NCBI GenBank assembly: GCA_016719645.1
Contig: JADJYS010000023.1
Location: 1 to 18,069 of the forward strand
Direction: 5' to 3'
DNA: 18,069 bases
Source of the DNA: a bacterium
GTDB taxonomy: Bacteria > Krumholzibacteriota > Krumholzibacteriia > LZORAL124-64-63
Below, in pieces: positions 1 through 6,677 of this stretch. Made by a program: the position numbers and the translations under genes. The notes beneath the pieces are model-generated. The model had not been told where the DNA came from, did no database searches, and was given only the letters and a program-made list of their open reading frames with translations. Numbering within the stretch: the first letter of the stretch is position 1; each line of letters opens with the position of its first letter.

Positions 1-588
1 TTGATCAGCGTGACACCCGGCGGCGCGTGGCGGCGATCGCCGCCGGGCGACGTTGCGCCAACATCTTCGCTTACACCTGCACGTTCTCGGTTGTGGCGGT
101 TGCGGCAGGTGCCGAGGTCGTGTTCTCAGTGGACACAGCCAAGCCCTGTCTGACGACGGGTCGGAGAAACTTTGAGCTGAACGGGTTGGCGGCTTCGAGA
201 CGCGGTAAATTCATCCAGGAGGACGCGCGACAGTGGATGCAACGACAGCGACGGAAGAAGGAGAGAGATCCTGGAGCGCACAGGCTGTTGGATCTTGTTA
301 TCTGCGATCCGCCGGTCTTCGCATCGGCGAGGGATGGAGGGAGCTTCGCGTTGGAGAAGGAGTGGCCGGTGCTGGCGCGTGGAGCCGCTGACTTGCTAGC
401 CGATGACGGTTGCGCCGTCTTCGCCAATAACCACCAGGTTGGCAACCATGCCCTTTACCGCCGTCAGCTCGAGGATGAGTTTGCCAAGGTGTCCGAGCTA
501 CAGGCGTTGGACTTTCCTAGTGGTCGGGCGGGCGCAGCATGTGCGGTCCCTTCTGGGCTTGGCAAACGCGACAAGTATGACGTTATAA
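1..588 (+). CDS. Class I SAM-dependent 23S rRNA methyltransferase, RlmI/RlmK-like (5' partial, frameshifted)
   Basis: Seen: the frame is open from the left edge and begins inside the family's DQRDTRRR segment, so the true start lies outside the window. Next comes the SAM-binding strand NIFAYTCTFSV, an acidic strand end at SVDTAKP, and the catalytic-type loop LDLVICDPPVFA. Known: this order (DQR.NR, NLFAYTG.FSV, VD.SKP, DPPSFA) is that of the RlmI and RlmK C-terminal domain, which methylates 23S rRNA bases in the cytoplasm. Odd: near 518 the frame changes. The original frame runs on to 608 as unlikely sequence, while the +1 frame gives VVGRAQHVRSLLG and stops at 588, a natural family C-terminus. 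I infer a one-base indel in the read. The usual Ser after DPP is Val here. Which base is modified cannot be told. Confidence 0.82.
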
Positions 589-620
589 CTTCTGTTCCCG
601 CCTCGTGAATTGGTATCTGG

Positions 621-1021
621 ATGTGGTTGCCTAGCGACGCCGACGACCTGTTGCGCGGTCTACTGCCGTTTGAGATGCACACGTCGGGGTGCTGCTCATC
701 CCGGATCGCGACGTAAGGTTGACGCAGCTCGGGCAGCCGGTTCTCAAGTTCTCCGGGCGTTTCTTGACTAAACCGTTCACGATGCGGTTCTACTGTGGTT
801 ATCTCGTTGTCCGGCGGCAGAGCGTGAGTGGCTGGGGGCTCGATTTTCACTATGCTAAAATCATCCGGAAGAATGGGCCGCCGAATGACCAGGATTTCTA
901 TCTGTCCCACGAATACAACACGCAGCGTTACCAGCAACTTTGGGATCTCAGTGGCATTGAAGCGATGGCGGGCGTCGTGACGATGTTAACAGCCGCGCTT
1001 CGGTATAATCTCAGTCAGTAG
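621..1021 (+). CDS. Hypothetical protein, about 133 aa, with one probable frameshift
   Basis: I do not recognise this protein. The 3' frame (from 689) is open to the TAG at 1019-1021 and is rich in aromatic and charged residues (FYCGYLVVRRQSVSGWG, HYAKIIRKNGPPNDQDFYL), which looks like real coding sequence. It has no good start of its own. The frame from ATG 621 reads MWLPSDADDLLRGLLPFEMHTSG and then needs one extra base in the GGGG run at 686-689 to continue as VLLIPDRDVRLTQLG. One lost G there would give a single 133-aa protein. No signal peptide, membrane segment or known motif is seen. It follows the methyltransferase by about 30 nt on the same strand and converges on the 2H phosphoesterase gene. 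Confidence 0.45.
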
Positions 1022-1110
1022 TCGATTCCATTATTACCCGTCATTTACATTACCATCCGAATATCTGAATAGCGACACATCTTAGCAGTCACAGAATACG
1101 GGGTCGTGCA

Positions 1111-1680
1111 TTACTCAAAGTATGCTCGTGGCGTATGATCGGAAGAATTCAGAGGAATCTCTGCAATGCGTGTGGTGCACACACCATGATCTCCAGTTAC
1201 AGAAATGGCTACAGTTGAGGGAATCCATGCTACATCTGTGAATTCCATTTTGCGAACTACTAATGAGCGAGCGACATCCGGGAAACATGCTATCGTAACA
1301 TGTGGCACTGTGTCGACATCTCCATAGTTTGCAGGATCAAATATACCCTCAACATGCTTGGCAAGCAACCGCTTGCATGTCGTGATCACCGACGAGGGAT
1401 TTATTCCTAAAAACACATACCTAGAATCAGGGGCTGGGCAGTAAGGGCGTGTTAGAGAGATGCGGCCTGGATAGAGCCGCTGCACAGATGTACGAACGAC
1501 GCCGGTAAGTTCAGTGATCCGATTGGGTGCTACATCTCCCATTAGGAGCGTTAAGTGTGGATAGGGTCCATCAGGGACAAATCGTACTTGTGAATCGCCA
1601 TCTACAATAAAGCCAGCATTCATCTCGAGGCAAATTCTATACGCCGCGCCTGTTAGCGGGTAGTTGATATTCAGCTTCAT
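1111..1680 (-). CDS. 2H phosphoesterase superfamily protein (LigT / 2'-5' RNA ligase-like)
   Basis: A 189-aa protein with the two diagnostic H-x-T motifs of the 2H family: PHLTLLMG (His42, Thr44) and PHVTIACF (His127, Thr129), 85 residues apart in the usual bilobal arrangement. Known: 2H enzymes (LigT, 2',3'-cyclic phosphodiesterases, phage Acb1) act on 2',3'- or 3',5'-cyclic phosphodiesters of nucleotides and RNA. The start ATG at 1680 directly follows the stop codon of the Cap15-like gene with no spacer, and a GGAG lies 8 nt upstream inside that gene, so the two are almost certainly translated together. Inference: with a cyclic-oligonucleotide-type effector as partner, it may cleave the signal or an RNA-derived cyclic phosphate. 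Substrate unproven. The gene is intact and visibly AT-richer than the right half of the window. Confidence 0.85.
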   Translation of the reverse strand: MKLNINYPLTGAAYRICLEMNAGFIVDGDSQVRFVPDGPYPHLTLLMGDVAPNRITELTGVVRTSVQRLYPGRISLTRPYCPAPDSRYVFLGINPSSVITTCKRLLAKHVEGIFDPANYGDVDTVPHVTIACFPDVARSLVVRKMEFTDVAWIPSTVAISVTGDHGVCTTRIAEIPLNSSDHTPRAYFE

Positions 1681-2290
1681 CTATATAACTCCATTCCGTA
1701 AATTTCGTCCAACAAACTTAAGTCGAGTTTTGCCCTTCGTTTGCGGATTGCGTCGCGTGAAGTAGTAATCTTCAAGATATCGATCATCCCCGGACTCGAC
1801 AATCTCATAGATTGATGTACCCATGAACTCGTCCATCTCATTTGGGTTTGTTCGGTTTATCGTACGACATTGCCATGTACTGATAAGGCTGTATCGACCA
1901 TGAAGGTGGTCGGTAACAAATTGTGCGATAATGCTGCTACCACGAGAATTATTGCTATATGCATGTAACTGTGTGCGGAGGAATGTCTGGCGAATCTCTA
2001 AAACAAAGAAATGAGGCTCATTCTCACCCAGTCGCTCCACTGTGCCTTCCATCGTCCATTTATATCGGGTGAATCAGTCAACCAACCGCCAAGACGAAAG
2101 ATCCTTTGCCGCCAACCGAATTTATCAAAATAAACCCAGAAGAACCCTACAGCAGTGATGATGATTCCCGCTTTGAAGGGCATCAGATTAGGAGAATTTG
2201 AAAAAGCACTGAAATGGCGGTATATAGAAGCACGCAGAGAACAACGCTCACGGCAGTCAACTTGCGAATATCTGGATATATTGGTGTCAT
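1681..2290 (-). CDS. Cap15-like CBASS-type effector (SMODS-associated 2-TM beta-barrel protein), two frameshifts
   Basis: Three overlapping frames assemble into one protein of about 203 aa. Frame one starts at ATG 2290 (GGAG 8 nt upstream) and gives a first membrane segment (VSVVLCVLLYTAISVLF). After a break near 2190, frame two gives a second one (AGIIITAVGFFWVYF) and then PDINGRWKAQW. After a break near 2030, frame three gives LEIRQTFLRTQLHAYS, RYSLISTWQCRT, MGTSIYEI and EDYYFTRRNPQTKGKTRLKF. Known: two TM helices plus a compact beta-barrel with G.W, I.QT, S.S and Y.T.R..T.G motifs is the Cap15 (S-2TMbeta) pattern, an inner-membrane effector that oligomerises on binding a cyclic dinucleotide and depolarises the cell. 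Each break is cured by one added base. Family call is by motif memory, not search. No CD-NTase is visible nearby. Confidence 0.68.
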
Positions 2291-2468
2291 GTGCAATTCT
2301 CCAATGCAGAACGCTCCGGTTCATCGGCGAACAGCGCAGTTAGTCGAACGCTGTAGCGTGCTGGTAAACATCGAACAATGTGTCTTCATGTTGACTGAGC
2401 TCCTAACCATGCAAACACAGCGGCTGGTGCGGAGTGTGCCAGCGACGATGCATGCTCGAAAATACTTT

Positions 2469-3458
2469 TCAAACAATACAAGTTGACTGTCTTTTTTGAA
2501 CAACGCTTTCCGGAGCGAGGTCGCCAGTATCATACACCCAGCGTACCGGCAGGCGCACAACAAGGGGAGTTAATATAGCCCACACAAGATACCCGACCGC
2601 GATAACACGCAACGGCGGAAGGCGCCCAGTGTCGACCAACGCAACAATAAAAAACGCGAGCAGAGTTGTTACAATGAACATGAGAAGTGCTTTAATGTAC
2701 CGGGGCAACAGGCGTCGAAGACCCGTTGCGTGTCGAACGAGTGATGCCTCGGCCTTTGCGACCTCTCCTATAAGATCTCGGTCCTTGGTGCCCGCAAGTC
2801 CAAGTGCGGCATTGAATCGATCTATGTCATGAGTTGAGCGCTTTTCTGGAACGAGGGCCTGAACAAACACTAGATGGTCGTCATCGGTCCGCGCCAAGAC
2901 GCCAGAGTTGCAGAGGCGCTCAATGCTGCGTTCCTGTGGGAGTATCTGATGTCGTGTGCTCACGATGACATGATCGTAGTACGCAGCCTGTGTTTCGCCG
3001 AAAGGCAGAATGAAGTTGATGAGATCTGTGCTGTATTGGCAAATTTGTACGTCTTTTTTTCCTTGTTCGGACTCATCGGGAGAGAATGCAATCCCAGACA
3101 AAACGAATCGCGGGTTGAAGAGGGATGTGGGAAAACCAGGACTGTGGCCTACAAAGTAGAAGTGCACGAGATCGCGAAGCAATAGAAAGAGAGCGAATAG
3201 TGGGGTTAGAAGTGACAAGAGGAGTGGGCCGCCGAGCAAGAACGCTGCGACAGAACGATATGAGTCGCGTCCCTCCACTACGAGTGCTTTCAGGAGGCTG
3301 GCAATAGCCTCGTTGAAAAAGACCGGGAATAAGATGAGGAGCCCTGCCCCACCGAGGAAAGCGCTCGCCACGCGGTGCATCGTTGAGAGGCGTACTTCAG
3401 CGCGCTGAAGGTAGGCCCTCATCGCGTTTCGTTCATCGACACTGTAGGCGTAGGTCAT
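2469..3458 (-). CDS. Unrecognised four-TM membrane protein with central soluble domain
   Basis: An intact 329-aa protein. Apparent layout: a basic N-terminal helix (residues 10-30, MRAYLQRAEVRL), TM1 about 31-53, TM2 about 70-95, a soluble domain of roughly 150 residues (100-250), TM3 about 254-276, TM4 about 282-302, and a short hydrophilic tail. The soluble part contains a segment like a winged-helix or sensor fold (ERSIERLCNSGVLARTDDDHLVFV), but I recognise no family. The start ATG 3458 has an AAGGA 8 nt upstream and overlaps the stop of the 39-aa miniprotein by ATGA, so translation is coupled. A 178-bp gap separates it from the Cap15-like gene downstream on the same strand. Inference: a membrane sensor or effector of the cassette. 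Function unknown. Confidence 0.75.
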   Translation of the reverse strand: MTYAYSVDERNAMRAYLQRAEVRLSTMHRVASAFLGGAGLLILFPVFFNEAIASLLKALVVEGRDSYRSVAAFLLGGPLLLSLLTPLFALFLLLRDLVHFYFVGHSPGFPTSLFNPRFVLSGIAFSPDESEQGKKDVQICQYSTDLINFILPFGETQAAYYDHVIVSTRHQILPQERSIERLCNSGVLARTDDDHLVFVQALVPEKRSTHDIDRFNAALGLAGTKDRDLIGEVAKAEASLVRHATGLRRLLPRYIKALLMFIVTTLLAFFIVALVDTGRLPPLRVIAVGYLVWAILTPLVVRLPVRWVYDTGDLAPESVVQKRQSTCIV

Positions 3459-3574
3459 ATGCTATATTCCTTCTTTGGTGTAGTCCCTAATCCGAGTGCA
3501 GGCCGAATATTACGCTCAAGTCCAACTGTCATAATCAGCGCATAGATTGCAGCAAGTGCCTGGAAAGCTATCAT
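3455..3574 (-). CDS. 39-aa membrane miniprotein between DUF4145 and 4-TM genes
   Basis: A short open frame from ATG 3574 to TGA 3455. The ATG comes immediately after the TAA of the DUF4145 gene, and the TGA overlaps the next ATG (ATGA). Residues 3-19 are a hydrophobic segment (AFQALAAIYALIMTVGL); the tail is basic and ends in TPKKEYSI. No clear ribosome binding site precedes it, so it would depend on reinitiation after DUF4145. Two exact junctions and an uninterrupted frame argue that it is real. It could instead be a spacer that only couples the flanking genes, or the displaced first TM of the 4-TM protein if a frameshift separates them. Confidence 0.5.
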   Translation of the reverse strand: MIAFQALAAIYALIMTVGLERNIRPALGLGTTPKKEYSI

Positions 3575-4158
3575 TTAAGGTGTGATAATTTTCTTCCTAA
3601 TCGTCGCTGGGAATTCGTATATCACCTTGAGAAGCATCTCGATGAAGGAAAGAAGATCTTCAGCGTCCTCTCTTATCATTACGGTAATTTCGTGATTTGC
3701 TTCATTACCCTTCTTTCGGATATGATCCACCCATCCTTTGGCGTCAGGTGGTACATAGTTATTATCAGCTAAAAACTGAACGTATTCCATGAAGGATTGT
3801 CCGCTTGCAGCACCTTTGAGACAGCAATGTGCATTAGTATCTTTCTACAGCATAATACTGCGGCGGTATATGCACCATACCCCGTTGTTGTCCGGGCTTC
3901 TTCATATAGCGTTTCGATATTCTTGTCAGGAATATCGTTCACAGTATTGCCGAATATTACACCTGGGACTTGTTCGTGTCTCGTATGGTTAAAAAAAGTT
4001 GGACATCCGCACTGGTGGCAAATGTAAATGCAGCCTGTAACGTGACCGCCTAAATTCCGAGCATGCCACCCTTTTTGCGAAGCTAGCGGACGCCCACAGA
4101 ATCCACATGTATAGCTTACCGATCCTAGTTCACAAACGCCATCCCAGATAAATGCCAT
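3575..4158 (-). CDS. DUF4145-domain protein with N-terminal zinc ribbon (one frameshift)
   Basis: The N-terminal part has paired cysteines CGFCG (near residue 19) and CHQCGC (near 49), a zinc-ribbon pattern. It is followed by a helical region with ETLYEEARTTTGYGAYTAAVLCCRKIL and, after a frame break near 3792, MEYVQFLADNNYVPP and the family signature GNEANHEI, then a C-terminal helix (DAEDLLSFIEMLLKVIYEF). Known: DUF4145 shows this order, with a conserved GN.aaH resembling HEPN domains, alone or fused to restriction subunits, and is common in defence islands. One missing base gives 194 aa, a normal length. ATG 4158 has AAGGAAG 5-6 nt upstream. It is the first gene of the minus-strand cassette. 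Catalytic activity is not established. Confidence 0.78.
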
Positions 4159-4436
4159 TGTTCTTCCTTAAAGTTAGTATAACTGACAAGCGCTGATTAA
4201 TGGGAGCGCAGTATTATGATAATCAAGCTGGTCATCCAACTTGTTCGAATCTGGTGTTCAGCCGGACCATCGAAAACTGAACCAATAGCCGTAATTCAGC
4301 GCTTCACTAAGAGAAGGTACCACTAGCTGGCCGCAGTGCAATGAATAATAACCATTCCGTGCATGCCGGCTATAACTCACACTGATATTATCCGAGAATA
4401 GGGAGCGTCTCCTGGGTGCCAAGCAAATGTAAAGTA

Positions 4437-6371
4437 TTACTTAAATGCCGCCCGCACCAAATTCTCTACCCCCCCCGCCAAAATAACCTCCTGCACCGGC
4501 CGCCCCGTAGGCGAAACCCCAAACTCCTTCCCATCCCAAATAATCTTCGAATTAGCGAAATCCACCTTCAACCCCGCCTCCACCACCACCGTCTTGGCGT
4601 CCTTCCCCGAGAACGCCTTCTTCATCGCCTCCACCAACTCCGGACTCTCCAAACAAAGGAACCCATTGTTGATCGCATTGCGCTGATAAGTCTGCGAGTA
4701 CGTCCCCGCCACCAGCATCCTGATCCCCGCCGCCTGCAGCGCCGTGACCGCCTGCTCCCGGCTCGACCCCGTCCCGAAGTTGTACCCCCCGACCACGAGG
4801 TCCCCGGCCCGCACCATCCCCGCGAACGCCGGGTCGTAGTTCTCCATCACCACGCGCGCCATGTCCTGCGGCGTCATGTCCTCGCGGTAGGTGTAGTCCT
4901 TCCCGTAGATGCCGTCGGTGTTCAGGTTGTCCTGCGGCAGGAACAGCGCGCGCCCCTCGACGATGGCCGGGAACCCGTCGAGGATCTCCACCGCGCCGGC
5001 CTTGTGGCCCTTGCCGCCCGGGACGAAGGCGTAGGGCGGCATCGAGGCGTCGAAGCCCTCGGGCCCGGCGATCTTGCCGGCGATCGCCGACGCGGCCACG
5101 ACCGCGGGGCTGGCCAGGTAGCACTGCGCGTCGCGCGAGCCCATCCGGCCCTTGAAGTTGCGGTTGGTGGCCGAGATGCCGACCTCGCCGGCCTCGAGCA
5201 GGCCCGTGCCCAGCCCGATGCAGGGGCCGCAGCTGGGCGGCAGCGCCTTGGCCCCGGTGTCCAGCAGCGCCTGCCAGATGCCGAGCTGCTTGGCCTGGTC
5301 CTCCACGAACTGGCTGGCCGCGGCGATGTAGAAGTCGACGCCCAGGGGCCACCTTGTGGCCCAGCATGACGTCGGCGGCGGCCCTGAGGTCCTCAGCCGC
5401 GAGTTGACGCAGGACAGCAGGTACGCCTTGTGGATCTTGATGTCCCGGGTCGTGAGCTCGGCCAACGGCGCGCTCTTCTGCACGGTGTCCGGCCCGGCCA
5501 CGTGCGGGGAGACCAAGGAGAGGTCCAGCGTGATCACGCCCGCGTAGATCGCGTCGGGATCCGAGGTCAGCGGGTGGCGCTTCCAGAGGTTGAGCCGCGC
5601 GTCGTCGATGCGGTCGTCGATGCCCTGCACCGCCAGGATGGCCTGGCGCTTCTCCAGGAAGTCGATCGTGATGTCGTCGCAGGGGAACCAGCCCACCAGC
5701 GCGCCCCACTCGGTGGTCATGTTGGCGATGGTCATGCGCGCGTCCATGCTCAGCCCGGCCACGCCCGGCCCCGCGAACTCGATGGCGGCGTTGAGCACCT
5801 CGTCGCGGTTGTACTGGCCGCAGAGCGTGAGGATCACGTCCTTGCCCGTCACCCCGGTGCGCAGCTCGCCCTGCAGCACGACCTTGACCGTGCGCGGGAT
5901 CTGCCACCAGAACCGCCCGGTGGCCCACAGGCAGGCGGCGTCGGTGCGCACCACCGGCGTGCCGACCGCGCCCACCGCGCCGTACATGTTCGAGTGGCTG
6001 TCGCTGGCCACGCAGAAGCCGCCCGGCTGGATGTAGCCGTTCTCGATCATCACCTGGTGGCCGATGCCGGTGCCGGCGGGGTAGAAGTCGATGTCCTGCG
6101 CGCGCGCGAAGGCCTCGATCTTGGCGTACTTGGCCAGGTTGCCGTCGCTGCGGTTCTGGATGTCGTGGTCCAGCGCGAACACCGGCTGGCGCGGGTCGTG
6201 CACCTTGCCCATGCCCAGCTTCTCGAACTTCTGCAGCACCGCCGAGGTGTTGTCGTGGGTCATCACGTGGTCGGGCACCAGCGTGACGAAGTCGCCGGCG
6301 TGCAGCTCGGCGCCGCGCGCCAGGTCCAGGGCGTGGGCCTGCGTGATCTTCTCGATGACGGTCTGGGCCAT
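4437..6371 (-). CDS. Homoaconitase, single-chain fungal Lys4/LysF type (aconitase superfamily)
   Basis: About 644 aa from ATG 6371, which has GGAGG just upstream; the frame stays open to 6476 but the extra 35 residues look unconserved. Seen in order: VMTHDNTSAVLQKF, QPVFALDHDIQNRS, DFYPAGTGIGHQV, ASDSHSNMYGAVGA, TDAACLWATGRFWWQIP, IANMTTEWGALVGWFP. The 4Fe-4S ligands are SCVNSRL (near 320) and SCGPCIG (near 380). The swivel domain has the catalytic Ser-Arg loop GTGSSREQA (near 534) and SQTYQRNAINNGF. Known: fungal mitochondrial homoaconitase matches this closely and converts homocitrate via homoaconitate to homoisocitrate in alpha-aminoadipate lysine synthesis. Two compensating indels near 5403 and 5346 scramble about 17 residues; the shifted frame restores EDLRAAADVMLGHKVAPG. 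It could act on citrate or a related acid; no other lysine gene is in view. Confidence 0.85.
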   Translation of the reverse strand: MAQTVIEKITQAHALDLARGAELHAGDFVTLVPDHVMTHDNTSAVLQKFEKLGMGKVHDPRQPVFALDHDIQNRSDGNLAKYAKIEAFARAQDIDFYPAGTGIGHQVMIENGYIQPGGFCVASDSHSNMYGAVGAVGTPVVRTDAACLWATGRFWWQIPRTVKVVLQGELRTGVTGKDVILTLCGQYNRDEVLNAAIEFAGPGVAGLSMDARMTIANMTTEWGALVGWFPCDDITIDFLEKRQAILAVQGIDDRIDDARLNLWKRHPLTSDPDAIYAGVITLDLSLVSPHVAGPDTVQKSAPLAELTTRDIKIHKAYLLSCVNSRLRTSGPPPTSCWATRWPLGVDFYIAAASQFVEDQAKQLGIWQALLDTGAKALPPSCGPCIGLGTGLLEAGEVGISATNRNFKGRMGSRDAQCYLASPAVVAASAIAGKIAGPEGFDASMPPYAFVPGGKGHKAGAVEILDGFPAIVEGRALFLPQDNLNTDGIYGKDYTYREDMTPQDMARVVMENYDPAFAGMVRAGDLVVGGYNFGTGSSREQAVTALQAAGIRMLVAGTYSQTYQRNAINNGFLCLESPELVEAMKKAFSGKDAKTVVVEAGLKVDFANSKIIWDGKEFGVSPTGRPVQEVILAGGVENLVRAAFK

Positions 6372-6677
6372 GACGTCCTCCCGCGGGCGGGCTGCCGCAG
6401 ATGGGGGTGTTCCGGGGTCCGATTCGCCGAAAGGGTTGATTTCGTTGATAAAGTGCCATCTTTCGTTGTCGTCCACAAGATCGTACTTCCCTGGCCGTTG
6501 TCACCTAAGTGGAGCGTGATGGTGACTTTGGTCCTGGTTATTGAGGTCCTTGCCGGCACTTCAGTTAGAATTAGGAGCAGTTATTTATACGTATACAATT
6601 AGTGCTTGAGCTAACTTTATGATTTGATATAATAGCTACTAACTCTTGCGCTAGGCGATCCCCAACGGGAGAACGAA
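6372..6677. other. Divergent intergenic region between homoaconitase and ATPase genes
   Basis: The homoaconitase side (6372-6480) is GC-rich and formally open in the homoaconitase frame. From about 6540 to 6660 the base composition turns strongly AT-rich. It holds a 10-bp palindrome TATACGTATA (6586-6595), the ATPase promoter candidate (6606-6633), and the ATPase ribosome binding site GGGAG (6667-6671). I see no RNA gene or terminator here, and no convincing promoter for homoaconitase. Confidence 0.6.
6606..6633 (+). promoter_or_regulatory. Candidate sigma70-type promoter for the ATPase gene
   Basis: TTGAGC (6606-6611) and a perfect TATAAT (6628-6633) are separated by 16 nt, in an AT-rich stretch. 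The ATPase ATG lies 45 nt past the -10 box, with a GGGAG in between. The near-consensus -10 stands out in a window where such boxes are rare. The TATACGTATA palindrome ends 10 nt upstream of the -35 and could be an operator. Confidence 0.55.

Noticed and set aside
464..937. 157-codon minus-strand ORF over the methyltransferase end and the orphan gene
   Set aside because: No recognisable motif or ribosome binding site, and it overlaps plus-strand coding signals.
2291..4158. A CD-NTase hidden among frameshifted frames near the Cap15-like gene
   Set aside because: I looked for a GS...DxD nucleotidyltransferase core in all frames of this block and saw none.
4245..4285. GTTCAG...CTGAAC-like string that resembles an insertion-sequence end
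   Set aside because: Short, single copy, no transposase or partner repeat; not supportable.
4552..6504. A 650-codon open frame on minus in another frame over homoaconitase
   Set aside because: Arg/Gly/His-rich translation typical of GC-rich shadow frames; only the short piece 5346-5403 in this frame is real sequence of homoaconitase.
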